A DNA stretch of 64,000 nucleotides from Colimorpha sp045222295 (GCA_045222295.1 JBGUXP010000006.1:124001-188000), one strand, 5' to 3'; positions 40,918-49,400 are shown, counted from the stretch's first letter. The notes: a model not told the origin generated them from the letters alone. Translations and numbers: made by a program.

Positions 40918-41590
40918 TGTATATCAGTATCTCGTTGAGTCCAATCAATGTCAGATGCGCTACATGCTCCCATCCCTTGGCTCCTGACGCCATGAGGCGT
41001 TCTGCATCGCCGCCGGTGAGCAGCACATGAAGGTTGGGGGCTTTCTCTTTGTAGAGAGTCACAAAACCCGCCAAGGACAGGAGCGTGGCTCCCAGTGTGC
41101 CGGCGAGGATGCTCTCTTCGGTGGAACGTCCCAATACGGGGGCTTTTTCCACCCCCTCGATATCAATTAACGGCAGTTTCGCCGTGAAAGTATGCAATGC
41201 TTGCAAATTCATTTTGAGGCCCGGCATGATGGCACCGCCGTGGTAAACACCCTTGGCATCGACAAAGTCAATGGTGATGCAGGTGCCGGCATCAATCACC
41301 AGGCAGGGCTCGCCAGGGTGCAGGCTCACTGCCCCGCAGGCATCGGCCACACGGTCGGCTCCCAGGGTCTTGGGGGTCTTGTAGTCAAGCTTTATTGGAA
41401 GGGGTTTGGAGGAGTTTAAAGTGGGAAATTTAAAGTTTAGCGTGGAGATATCTCCGCTGGCGCTTGCGAGTACATGGTCGGCTTTCGTTATCAGTTCCTC
41501 AGGCATACCATAACCGTAATCTTTGAGTTCCCTTCCTTCGAAGGTTGCCCATTTCGCGGCGGTGTTCCCTATGTCCAGTGTCAAATTCAT
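40907..41590 (-). CDS. coaX: Type III pantothenate kinase
   Basis: 227 residues, the first enzyme of coenzyme A synthesis. Motifs: LTLDIGNTAAKWA at the N-terminus (phosphate loop), GADRVADACGAV and DAGTCITIDFVD. CoaX enzymes need a monovalent cation and are not inhibited by CoA. Residues around 48-60 (STLNFKFPTLNSSKP) are encoded by a 7-bp repeat and are longer than in typical family members at that loop. Confidence 0.93.
   Translation of the reverse strand: MNLTLDIGNTAAKWATFEGRELKDYGYGMPEELITKADHVLASASGDISTLNFKFPTLNSSKPLPIKLDYKTPKTLGADRVADACGAVSLHPGEPCLVIDAGTCITIDFVDAKGVYHGGAIMPGLKMNLQALHTFTAKLPLIDIEGVEKAPVLGRSTEESILAGTLGATLLSLAGFVTLYKEKAPNLHVLLTGGDAERLMASGAKGWEHVAHLTLIGLNEILIYNEN
41414..41448 (-). 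repeat. 7-bp degenerate repeat inside coaX
   Basis: GTTTAAA, GTGGGAA, ATTTAAA, GTTTAGC, GTGGAGA; alternate units match best (14-bp superperiod). Confidence 0.65.
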
Positions 41591-41624
41591 TAACTCCCTA
41601 TCGCTTATCTTTGAATATTTAATT

Positions 41625-42278
41625 CTAAACAGTATGTGCGTTCCCCTTCTTGTTGTAGAGGTTCATGGTGCGGTCAATGCCCTGTGTGACGAAGCATTTC
41701 ACCGCGTCGCAGGCTGTCTTCACGGCCTCTTCCATCCTTGCCAGGTCTTCACCCTCAATGCGTCCGAGGACGTAATCCACCTGGTGGCCGCGTCCGAAAC
41801 TGTTGCCCACTCCCATACGCATACGGTTGTAGTTTTGGGTGCCTAGTAGTGTCTCAATGTCGGTGAGACCATTGTGGCCACCAGCCCCCCCCTGCTTCTT
41901 GATGCGGACGATACCAGGGTCGAGGGCCAGGTCGTCGACGACGACCATCAGGTTCGAGAGTTCTATCTTTTCGGCCTGCAGCCAGTATTTCACGGCTTTG
42001 CCGCTGAGATTCATATAGGTGGTGGGTTTGATAAGCACCATGATGCGCCCTTTGTGGCGTATCTCTGTGCGGTAGGCATGACGCTCCAGACCCCAGCGGG
42101 CATCGGCCTCCTTGGCCAGGGCATCGACCACCATGAAGCCTGCGTTATGGCGCGTGCCTTCGTATTCGGCACCCACATTGCCTAGTCCCACTATGAGAAA
42201 TTTGCTCACAGATTCTTCTTCTGATTCTTTACAATCTTTTCTTTTACAATATGATATAATCTTCCCAAGAAGGCTCAT
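41625..42278 (-). CDS. pth: Peptidyl-tRNA hydrolase
   Basis: 217 residues; frees tRNA from peptides dropped by the ribosome. The conserved core starts FLIVGLGNVGAEYEGTRHNAGF with the catalytic His, followed by PTTYMNLSG and GGAGGHNGL. Most relatives start right before FLIVGLGN, where a GTG at 42209 could serve. The ATG at 42278 gives a charged 23-residue extension and is 19 nt after a -7 box, so the mRNA covers it. I chose the ATG; the GTG is a fair alternative. Confidence 0.93.
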   Translation of the reverse strand: MSLLGKIISYCKRKDCKESEEESVSKFLIVGLGNVGAEYEGTRHNAGFMVVDALAKEADARWGLERHAYRTEIRHKGRIMVLIKPTTYMNLSGKAVKYWLQAEKIELSNLMVVVDDLALDPGIVRIKKQGGAGGHNGLTDIETLLGTQNYNRMRMGVGNSFGRGHQVDYVLGRIEGEDLARMEEAVKTACDAVKCFVTQGIDRTMNLYNKKGNAHTV

Positions 42279-42296
42279 CACATCAGTTTTAAACTG

Positions 42297-42304
42297 CAAA
42301 GATA
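42297..42304 (-). promoter_or_regulatory. -7 box for pth
   Basis: TATCTTTG on the minus strand; the expected transcript start is near 42290. Confidence 0.6.
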
Positions 42305-42386
42305 CAACTTTTTTATAAATTGTATTTCTTTATGGAAGGAAAAAACATTAAATTTAGTTAATCCCACACCCCAATGAAAAACCTAT

Positions 42387-42445
42387 CAACTCCTACCACG
42401 ATAGGAGTTGGGTAGGAGTTGATAAGGAGATGGTAGGGAGTTGAG
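42387..42445. repeat. GGTAGGAGTT modular inverted-repeat element, copy 2
   Basis: The 301-bp gap between pth and the C69 gene holds this element, a perfect palindrome and the pth promoter. CAACTCCTA (42387-42395) and TAGGAGTTG (42402-42410) are inverted, followed by GGTAGGAGTT, GGTAGGGAGTT and GGGAGTAGG variants. Confidence 0.7.
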
Positions 42446-42510
42446 AGGGAGTAGGTGTTTTGTTAACGTAATGGGAATCAGTTGGTAGGGTTATTATTTG
42501 GAAATAAAAG

Positions 42511-42552
42511 TTGACAGAGATGTTTAACAATTTTGTTAAACATCTCTGTCAA
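42511..42552 (-). terminator. Perfect 20-bp inverted repeat after the dipeptidase gene
   Basis: TTGACAGAGATGTTTAACAA and its exact complement separated by only 2 nt. It lies 28 nt past the stop codon, with a pyrimidine-rich CTTTTATTT tail, so it probably ends transcription. Confidence 0.65.
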
Positions 42553-42579
42553 TTATTGTAAAGTGGTGATAATGAAAGA

Positions 42580-44340
42580 TTATTTCTCGCGGATGACGTC
42601 GCCGTGGTCGTTGACAATCATACGGTTCCACTCCTTGCGGTATTCGGGCTGCATGGGGAAGACGGCGTTGCCGGTGGCGGTGCGCTCAAACTTGCCATCT
42701 TTTTCCTTCTTGATGTTGCCGTCCATGTATTTGACGAGGAGGTAGCGGTCGAGGGTGTTCCATTCCATCATCATCTTTGCGGCCTGGCGGCCACAGAAGT
42801 CGTTGAGCTGGTAGGCGAGGGCATCGCCTTCGAGGTCTTTGACGCGGTTGTCAAATTTCTGTACGTCAGAGATGTAGGTCTCCTCGAGGCGGGTCTGCAC
42901 TTTCTGCAGGTCCTTAATCATGTCGCAGTAGCGGCTGTAGACGAAGTTGGTGACACGGTTGAAGAGCCAGAAAGCGGCGGTCTCGCTGTAGGTCAGCATA
43001 TCGCCGTTGCCTTGGCGGAAGCAGAGGGGAATCTCGGTGATGCCGCAATACATGGGACAGTAGACGGTGCTGTAGGTGTCGTCGACGCCGAACCAGAGGA
43101 TGCCGCCGACCTTGGCAGGCAGCCAGCTACGGCACTGAGCCACAAAGGAGAAGCCTGTCTGCTGGGTGGAGGTGGCACGCTCGTGGATATATTTGTGGCC
43201 GTCAACATCGAAGCCCATGGGGCGCCAACGGTAGGGGCATTTGAAGGGGCCGGCACCGAGGTCGTTGGTCATGTCCATGGCAGTGCCTTCGTAGTGGTCA
43301 CGCATGAGGTTCATCACCTCATGGAGGTCGAGTTTGTGGTCGGGCTTGATCCACAGGGGCATACGCTCGGCAGTGGCGTCGCCCATGGCATATTTTTCGT
43401 AGCGTTGCATGCCGTTGGCAACGCGGTTGAACATGGCGTAGACACGGGCGTCGCAGCCACGGAGACCACTGAAGGTCAGGGGAGCATAGGTGTCGGCGAA
43501 GCTGAAGTCCTCGTCTTTGCCGTTGTACCAGCCGCAGGCGCGGGCATAGGTGATGACGTCGGCAGCATAGACGCACTCGACCTCAGGCTCGAAGAGATAT
43601 TCGAGGTGGGCGGAAGAGATGACCTTGTGGAGGCCTTTGCCTTTGGCCTTGCTGAACTTCTTGCCCTCCTGGGGGAATTGGGTGATGCGGGCCTGATTGG
43701 CGTGGCCGCAGACATAACCGTCGGGGATGCGGCGGGCTACCCATACAGCGCCGTCGGTGTATTTGTATTTCAGTTTCTTGGCGAGATCGTCCTTCACAGT
43801 ACCGGTGCGCTTGCCGATAAGTTCGAGAATCCACACCTCGTTGGGGTCGGCGATGCTGAAACTCTCGCCCTCGCTGTGGTAGGGATACTGGCTCATGAAG
43901 CCGGCGAGGACCTGGATGGCCTCGCGGGCGTTCTTGGCGCGTTGGAGGGTGAGGTAGATGTAGCTGCCGTAGTCGATGCCACCCTCAATCTCCGAGGCCA
44001 GTTCCTCGCGGCCGCCATAGGTGGTTTCGCCGATGGCCAGCTGCCACTCGTTCATGTTGCCCACCACGCTGTAGGTCTGCGCCACTTGGGGAATCATGAT
44101 AAGGGGAGTGCCACTGTCCCAGTCGATGACGCGGAACATGGTGCCGGCGGGATAAGTGGCCGCCTTGCGGTAGTAGAGCTCACCATAGAGGGTATGGCTG
44201 TCGGCAGCATAGGTAATCATGGTGCTGCCGTCCTTGGTGGCACCCTTGGTGAAAAGAAAATTGGTGCAGGCGTCGGCATTGGCGCCGAAGAGCAAGGAGG
44301 CTCCAAGGAACGCTGCTGCAAAAATGCGGTTGATTTTCAT
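42580..44340 (-). CDS. C69-family dipeptidase (PepD-like)
   Basis: 586 residues. Signal peptide 1-24, then Cys25 in the DACTNFLF motif, which becomes the N-terminal nucleophile of the family C69/U34 dipeptidases after processing. Conserved blocks: GSTMITYAADSH, VVGNMNEWQLAIGETTYGGR and WVARRIPDGYVCGHANQARI. It cleaves dipeptides outside the inner membrane. Own -7 box at 44399-44406 and hairpin terminator; a single-gene unit. Confidence 0.93.
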   Translation of the reverse strand: MKINRIFAAAFLGASLLFGANADACTNFLFTKGATKDGSTMITYAADSHTLYGELYYRKAATYPAGTMFRVIDWDSGTPLIMIPQVAQTYSVVGNMNEWQLAIGETTYGGREELASEIEGGIDYGSYIYLTLQRAKNAREAIQVLAGFMSQYPYHSEGESFSIADPNEVWILELIGKRTGTVKDDLAKKLKYKYTDGAVWVARRIPDGYVCGHANQARITQFPQEGKKFSKAKGKGLHKVISSAHLEYLFEPEVECVYAADVITYARACGWYNGKDEDFSFADTYAPLTFSGLRGCDARVYAMFNRVANGMQRYEKYAMGDATAERMPLWIKPDHKLDLHEVMNLMRDHYEGTAMDMTNDLGAGPFKCPYRWRPMGFDVDGHKYIHERATSTQQTGFSFVAQCRSWLPAKVGGILWFGVDDTYSTVYCPMYCGITEIPLCFRQGNGDMLTYSETAAFWLFNRVTNFVYSRYCDMIKDLQKVQTRLEETYISDVQKFDNRVKDLEGDALAYQLNDFCGRQAAKMMMEWNTLDRYLLVKYMDGNIKKEKDGKFERTATGNAVFPMQPEYRKEWNRMIVNDHGDVIREK

Positions 44341-44398
44341 ATAGTTTATTGTTTATTTATTTGTTTCCATGTTGTTTTTTCAAAAAAAAATTCCGATG

Positions 44399-44406
44399 CA
44401 AAGATA
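44399..44406 (-). promoter_or_regulatory. -7 box for the C69 dipeptidase gene
   Basis: TATCTTTG on the minus strand, about 58 nt before the start codon. Confidence 0.55.
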
Positions 44407-44491
44407 CAAAATAATCTCAATATGGAGTAAAAAAATCACACAATAAAAGCGAATTTGTTACGTTATAGGGAATATTAGTTAATGAAACAAC

Positions 44492-45670
44492 ATGGAGCTG
44501 AGTACCTATTTTGAACCTATAGACACTGCCGTTGTGGATTACCATCCTCGCGAGTTCCACCCGATGCTGGGAGACAATATCGCCACTTATGTCGACCGCG
44601 ATGCATTCCCCGAGTGGAAGAATGCAAGTTTGGCGCTACTGGGAGTCAAGGAGGATCGCGGGTCGGTGGACAACCCTGGCTGCGCCGCCGCACCCGACCT
44701 TATCCGCCGCCGTCTCTATCGCCTGGCTAAACCACATACCGATACCAGCATCGTCGACTTGGGTAACATCACCCCCGGTGCCGAGAAACGCGACACCTAC
44801 TTCGCTCTCATTGAAGTGTTGCATCAGCTGATAGAAAATGGTACCACCGTTATCATCCTCGGTGGTAGCGACGATCTCGTCTTCCCCATCTATAAGGCTT
44901 ATGAGGTGCTTGGCCGAGTCATCAACATCTGCTCTGTCGACTCGCGATTCAACCTCGAGGGCGGCGATGAAATCAACTCGAGCAACTACCTGCAGCACAT
45001 CATCCTCCAGCAGCCCAACTATCTCTTCGACTATGTCAACGTGGGCTACCAGACCTATTTTGTGGGACAGGAGATGATAGACCTCATGGACGAACTGAAG
45101 TTCAGCACCAAGCGTCTCGGCGAGGTGCAGGCTTCGATGGTGGGTGCCGAACCGCTGGTGCGCTATAGCGACGTAGTGGCGGTCGACATTAGCGCAGTGC
45201 GCCAAAGCGATGCCCCCGCCAACGCCAACCCCTCGCCCCACGGCTTTTATGGTGAGCAGATTTGCCAGCTGGCACGCTTCGCCGGCATGAGCGACAAAAC
45301 CTCTACCTTCGGTCTCTTCGAGATGAACCCCCAGCACGACCGTGACGGGCAGACGGCCCACATGCTGGCACATGCCGTATGGCACTTCATCGAGGGATTC
45401 TACTACCGCCAGAACGACTTCCCCCACCGCGACAAGCAGTCCTACAAGCGCTTCACAGTGGAGATGCGCGAACACGGGCTCGACATCGTTTTCTACAAGA
45501 GCCTCAAGAGTGACCGCTGGTGGATGGAGGTGCCCTGCAACGACACCGAGCGCCGTGAACGTTACCAGCGTCACACACTCATCCCCTGCAGCTATGCCGA
45601 CTACCAGAGGGCCATGGACAACGAGATTCCTGAGCTCTGGTGGCACTATTATAATAGAATAAACGGATAA
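44492..45670 (+). CDS. Ureohydrolase-fold protein with degenerate metal site
   Basis: 392 residues, related to arginase/formimidoylglutamase. The metal motifs of active enzymes are changed: GGDHS appears as GGSDD (124-128), DAHxD as VDSRFN (149-154) and SxDxDxxDP as AVDISAVRQSD (230-240). Most Mn-binding His and Asp are lost, so it is probably not an arginase or HutG despite the fold. The rest of the protein is well kept, which suggests a different, maintained role. It begins a plus-strand run with a 56-residue protein, lptE and a DUF2723 gene. Confidence 0.75.
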   Translation: MELSTYFEPIDTAVVDYHPREFHPMLGDNIATYVDRDAFPEWKNASLALLGVKEDRGSVDNPGCAAAPDLIRRRLYRLAKPHTDTSIVDLGNITPGAEKRDTYFALIEVLHQLIENGTTVIILGGSDDLVFPIYKAYEVLGRVINICSVDSRFNLEGGDEINSSNYLQHIILQQPNYLFDYVNVGYQTYFVGQEMIDLMDELKFSTKRLGEVQASMVGAEPLVRYSDVVAVDISAVRQSDAPANANPSPHGFYGEQICQLARFAGMSDKTSTFGLFEMNPQHDRDGQTAHMLAHAVWHFIEGFYYRQNDFPHRDKQSYKRFTVEMREHGLDIVFYKSLKSDRWWMEVPCNDTERRERYQRHTLIPCSYADYQRAMDNEIPELWWHYYNRING

Positions 45671-45675
45671 AAAAT

Positions 45676-45846
45676 ATGGATTTAAAGTTTAAAGAAAAGA
45701 TTGACGCCCTCATCAGCGAGGTGGCCGCTGTCCCCGACCTGATGACCAAGATTGCTGTGCTTAACTACATCCAGCAGGAGACCGGTTTTCTGCTGTGGCA
45801 GTTGGAAGATGAACAACGTATCGATGAAGACTCACGCGATTACTAA
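45676..45846 (+). CDS. Small protein of 56 residues
   Basis: The ATG lies 5 nt after the ureohydrolase stop. The product starts MDLKFKEKIDALISEVAAVP and ends DEDSRDY; it is acidic, helical and soluble with no Cys. Function unknown. Its tight position between the ureohydrolase and lptE, its GC-ending codons and lack of breaks support a real gene. Confidence 0.65.
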   Translation: MDLKFKEKIDALISEVAAVPDLMTKIAVLNYIQQETGFLLWQLEDEQRIDEDSRDY

Positions 45847-45879
45847 AGCTAAAATCTGAAAACTAAAAGCTAAAAGTAT
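45845..45879 (+). repeat. 7-bp tandem repeat (5 units) before lptE
   Basis: AAAGCTA, AAATCTG, AAAACTA, AAAGCTA, AAAGTAT. It is the inverted partner of the repeat inside the lptE signal peptide. Confidence 0.85.
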
Positions 45880-45883
45880 TATT

Positions 45884-46423
45884 ATGAGGAAAAGTTCTGT
45901 TTTCGGCAGATTACAAAGCATCAGCCTTTTAGTTTTTAGTTTTTACCTTTTTGTTTCTTTGTCGAGTTGCACTGGCGGTTATTCTTTCACCGGTGCCTCC
46001 ATCCCGCCAGGAGCCAAGACCATCTCCATCGCCACTTTCCCCAACTATGCCTCTACGGTCAATCCCCAACTGAGTCAGAAACTCACCGACGAGCTGATGC
46101 AGATGTTCTCCAGCCAGACTTCCCTCGACGTGATGAGCAACGAGGGGGGAGACTTGCATGTCGAGGGCGAAATCACAGGCTACGACACCCGTGCTGCCGC
46201 CCTGTCGAGCAACGACGAAGTCTCCATGAACCGTCTCACCGTCACCATCAAGGTGCGCTTCACCAACAGCATCGACCCCGAAGCCAATTTCGAGCAGCAG
46301 TTTTCTCGCTATCGCGACTATCCCGCTTCGCGCGACTTCTCCTCGGTCGAAAGTTCGCTGGTGAGCGAAATCGTTACCGAACTATGCGAGGATATCTTCA
46401 ACAAAGCAGTAGTCAATTGGTAG
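45884..46423 (+). CDS. lptE: LPS assembly lipoprotein LptE
   Basis: 179 residues with lipobox SLSSC (Cys29). The mature part begins GGYSFTGASIPPGAKTISIATFPNYAS, the pattern of Bacteroidota LptE, and has the alpha/beta sandwich with two long helices (QLSQKLTDELMQMF; SLVSEIVTELCEDIFNKAV). LptE plugs the LptD barrel at the outer membrane. The signal peptide core (SLLVFSFYLFVSL) is encoded by 7-bp repeats which can pair with matching repeats upstream, enclosing the start codon in a loop. It ends 1 nt before the DUF2723 gene. Confidence 0.88.
   Translation: MRKSSVFGRLQSISLLVFSFYLFVSLSSCTGGYSFTGASIPPGAKTISIATFPNYASTVNPQLSQKLTDELMQMFSSQTSLDVMSNEGGDLHVEGEITGYDTRAAALSSNDEVSMNRLTVTIKVRFTNSIDPEANFEQQFSRYRDYPASRDFSSVESSLVSEIVTELCEDIFNKAVVNW
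45927..45961 (+). repeat. 7-bp tandem repeat (5 units) in the lptE signal peptide
   Basis: TTTTAGT, TTTTAGT, TTTTACC, TTTTTGT, TTCTTTG. Confidence 0.85.
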
Positions 46424-46424
46424 A

Positions 46425-48119
46425 ATGAAAAGGCACTCCCTCTCCCTCCCTATTTTCATTGTTTCTCTCATCGTCTATTTCCTCACCATGGACCGCTCGG
46501 TCAGTTGGTGGGATTGTGGCGAGTTCATCGCCACGGGCTATGGACTTCAAGTGGGCCATCCTCCCGGAGCACCCTTCTATCAGTTGGTTACCCATTGTTT
46601 CATGCTTCTCTCTTTCGGCAACCCCATGTGGGTAGCGCCGCTGAGCAATTTCGTTTCCGTGCTCTGTGGTGCTCTGACGGTGATGCTGCTCTATAAAACG
46701 ATTCTTCTGCTTTTGGACCGCCGGCATCTTGCCGGCAGGCTCGCCGCCGCCGTCGGTGCCCTCTGCTACCTCTTCTGCGACACCGCCTGGTTTTCGGCTG
46801 TCGAAAGCGAGGTCTACAGCATGGCTATGCTCTTCTGCTCTCTCACCGTGTGGCTCATGCTCCGCTGGGAACAGCGAGGCGACAATCGCCTTCTGCTGCT
46901 CATCTCCCTCCTGTTGGGCCTGGGTGTCTGCGTCCACCTGATGACACTGCTGGTGACACCTTTCCTCCTGTGGATTTTTGTAAGGTCCTTAAGATCTCTA
47001 GGGGCTTTAAAGCCTCTAAGGATTCTTTTCATTGCTATTCCCTTCTTTTTCCTAGGCCTCACGTCTTACGCCATCATCCCCATTCGCGCTGCCGCCAACC
47101 CTCCCATCAACGAAGGTCATCCTGCTACATACGCGGATTTTAAGAACTATTTCTCCCGAGAGCAGTATGCGAAAGCACCCCTCTACCCTCGCATGTGGCG
47201 CGAGCGTGATGTGTCTCACTGGGACGACTGGGGCGGTGATAGCCAGGCATTCTGGGGGAATGTCAAGTATTATGCCACCTATCAGTTCGGCTATATGTAC
47301 TGCCGCTACTTGATGTACAATTTCATCGGCCGCGAGAATCTTCAGTGGAACATCATCGTGCTCTTCATTCTACCCTTCCTGTTGGGAATATGGGGTATGT
47401 GGTGTCACCGGCGTCGCCAACGGGGTGACTTCCGTGCCATGCTGCTGCTCTTTCTCTTCGGCGGCATCATACTCAATTTCTACCTTAACCACCCTTGTTA
47501 CGAGCCTCGAGAGCGCGATTATGCCTATGTACTCTCTTTCTATGCTTTCGCTGTCTGGATTGGCATCGGGGCGGCCAGTCTTATAAAGAGGAACAAACGT
47601 TGGCTGACGGCATTGGTGCTGATGTCACCTCTGCTCATGGCTGTTGGCAATTGGAGCGACCACGACCGCAGCGGCTGTCATTCGGTCCATGATATCAGCA
47701 TGGCTCACCTCCAAAGCTGCGACCACGGCGCCATACTCTTCACCTATGGCGACAATGACACCTTCCCTTTATGGTATCTTAAATATGCTGAGAACCAGCG
47801 GCCTGATATGGATGTTTACAACATAAACGTCTCGGGCTTCCGCAAGGTGATGCAGGTGATGGAGGACAATGCTTTCCGCCGTCCTGTCTATTTCACCCAG
47901 TATGCCTACGACCGCCTCAAGGACTTCTACCCCGGACGCCTGCGCTGTGAAGGCTTCTGCTGGCGCTTGCTGCCCACCGTCGAAGGTGTCGACGACACCG
48001 AGCCTCTGCGACGTCATGTTGCCGACTCCATCCAATGGCATATCACCGAGGGCGAATACCTCCCCAATGTTTCCCGAGCCTTCCTCCGCATCTGGGAGGA
48101 CAACACAAGCGGGAAATAA
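46425..48119 (+). CDS. DUF2723 (TMEM260-like) glycosyltransferase-type membrane protein
   Basis: 564 residues with about ten membrane helices. The DUF2723 signature is at the N-terminus: RSVSWWDCGEFIATGYGLQV then GHPPGAPFYQL, with acidic residues expected to be catalytic in GT-C glycosyltransferases. The human relative TMEM260 is a protein O-mannosyltransferase, so protein O-glycosylation is inferred. Most Bacteroidota members I know are near 1000 residues; this one lacks most of the C-terminal soluble part. Residues near 185-200 (VRSLRSLGALKPLRIL) come from a 9-bp repeat. It directly follows lptE. Confidence 0.85.
   Translation: MKRHSLSLPIFIVSLIVYFLTMDRSVSWWDCGEFIATGYGLQVGHPPGAPFYQLVTHCFMLLSFGNPMWVAPLSNFVSVLCGALTVMLLYKTILLLLDRRHLAGRLAAAVGALCYLFCDTAWFSAVESEVYSMAMLFCSLTVWLMLRWEQRGDNRLLLLISLLLGLGVCVHLMTLLVTPFLLWIFVRSLRSLGALKPLRILFIAIPFFFLGLTSYAIIPIRAAANPPINEGHPATYADFKNYFSREQYAKAPLYPRMWRERDVSHWDDWGGDSQAFWGNVKYYATYQFGYMYCRYLMYNFIGRENLQWNIIVLFILPFLLGIWGMWCHRRRQRGDFRAMLLLFLFGGIILNFYLNHPCYEPRERDYAYVLSFYAFAVWIGIGAASLIKRNKRWLTALVLMSPLLMAVGNWSDHDRSGCHSVHDISMAHLQSCDHGAILFTYGDNDTFPLWYLKYAENQRPDMDVYNINVSGFRKVMQVMEDNAFRRPVYFTQYAYDRLKDFYPGRLRCEGFCWRLLPTVEGVDDTEPLRRHVADSIQWHITEGEYLPNVSRAFLRIWEDNTSGK
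46985..47029 (+). repeat. 9-bp degenerate repeat inside the DUF2723 gene
   Basis: GTCCTTAAG, ATCTCTAGG, GGCTTTAAA, GCCTCTAAG, GATTCTTTT: Leu or Ile recurs every third residue. Confidence 0.6.
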
Positions 48120-48132
48120 TGTGAAAATATTT

Positions 48133-48163
48133 TTTGCAGCATAAAGTTTTTTTTGTACTTTTG
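48133..48163 (+). promoter_or_regulatory. Promoter for kbl
   Basis: TTTG (48133-48136), a 19-nt spacer, then TACTTTTG (48156-48163), giving a leader of about 50 nt. Confidence 0.7.
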
Positions 48164-48218
48164 TCGATTGTTATTCAAGGAATGAAAATATAAAAAATAA
48201 CGATAAAATATTGTAATT

Positions 48219-49400
48219 ATGTACACTAAGTTTCAACAGCATTTGCAGAAAGAGCTGGCCGACATCGAGGCCGCCGGTCTTTACAAACATGAACGTATCA
48301 TCGAGAGCCCTCAGGGTGCCGAGATCATGGTGAAGGGCAAGAAGTGCCTCAACTTCTGCGCCAACAACTACCTCGGTCTGGCCGACAACCCCGAGCTCAT
48401 CGAGGCCGCTAAGAAGGGCATGGATGCCCGCGGCTACGGTATGGCTTCGGTCCGCTTCATCTGCGGCTGCCAGGACCTCCACAAGCAGCTCGAGAAGAAG
48501 ATTGCTGAGTTCTTTGGCACTGAGGACACCATCCTCTACGCTGCCTGCTTCGACGCCAACGGCGGTGTCTTCGAGCCCCTGCTCACCGACGAGGACGCCA
48601 TCATCAGCGATGCCCTCAACCACGCCTCCATCATTGACGGTGTCCGTCTCTGCAAGGCTCAGCGCTACCGCTACGCCAACGCCGATATGGCCGACCTCGA
48701 GGAGCAACTTAAGGCTGCCCAGAAGAACCGCTTCCGTATCATCGTCACCGACGGTGTATTCTCCATGGACGGCAACGTCTGCCCGCTCGACAAGATCTAC
48801 GAGCTCGCAAACAAGTACGATGCCATGGTGATGGTCGACGAGAGCCACTCCGCTGGCGTGGTCGGAAAGACCGGTCGTGGTGTCACCGAGCGCTACAACC
48901 TGCGCGGCAAGATTGAAATCCTCACCGGCACATTAGGAAAGGCCTTCGGCGGCGCCATGGGTGGCTTCACCACCGGTAAGAAGGAAATCATCGACATGCT
49001 GCGTCAGCGCAGCCGTCCCTATCTGTTCAGCAACTCGATGGCTCCCGGCCTCGTGGCCGCTGGTATCCGCATGTTCGAACTCATGAGTGAGACCAACGCC
49101 CTGCAGGACAAGCTGCACGAGAACACCGACTACTTCCTGCGCCGCATGAAGGAGGAAGGCTTCGACTGCAAGCCCAGCGAGAGCGCCATCTGCGCCGTCA
49201 TGATCTACGATGCCGCCAAGAGCCAGCAGTATGCCGCCAAGATGCAGGAAGAAGGCATCTTCGTCACCGGCTTCTACTATCCCGTCGTGCCGAAGGGTCA
49301 GGCCCGTATCCGCGTCCAGATCAGCGCCGCCCACGAGCATGAGCACCTCGACAAGTGCATCGAGGCCTTCAAGAAAGTCCGCAAGGAAATCGAAGGCTAA
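48219..49400 (+). CDS. kbl: Glycine C-acetyltransferase (2-amino-3-ketobutyrate CoA ligase)
   Basis: 393 residues, a PLP enzyme of the alpha-oxoamine synthase family that splits 2-amino-3-oxobutyrate with CoA into glycine and acetyl-CoA in threonine breakdown. The PLP lysine is in GTLGKAFGGAMGG, the cofactor ring Asp/His in MVDESHSAG, and substrate residues in NNYLGLA. Threonine dehydrogenase (tdh) is not next to it. Codon use is strongly biased, a sign of high expression. Confidence 0.93.
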   Translation: MYTKFQQHLQKELADIEAAGLYKHERIIESPQGAEIMVKGKKCLNFCANNYLGLADNPELIEAAKKGMDARGYGMASVRFICGCQDLHKQLEKKIAEFFGTEDTILYAACFDANGGVFEPLLTDEDAIISDALNHASIIDGVRLCKAQRYRYANADMADLEEQLKAAQKNRFRIIVTDGVFSMDGNVCPLDKIYELANKYDAMVMVDESHSAGVVGKTGRGVTERYNLRGKIEILTGTLGKAFGGAMGGFTTGKKEIIDMLRQRSRPYLFSNSMAPGLVAAGIRMFELMSETNALQDKLHENTDYFLRRMKEEGFDCKPSESAICAVMIYDAAKSQQYAAKMQEEGIFVTGFYYPVVPKGQARIRVQISAAHEHEHLDKCIEAFKKVRKEIEG

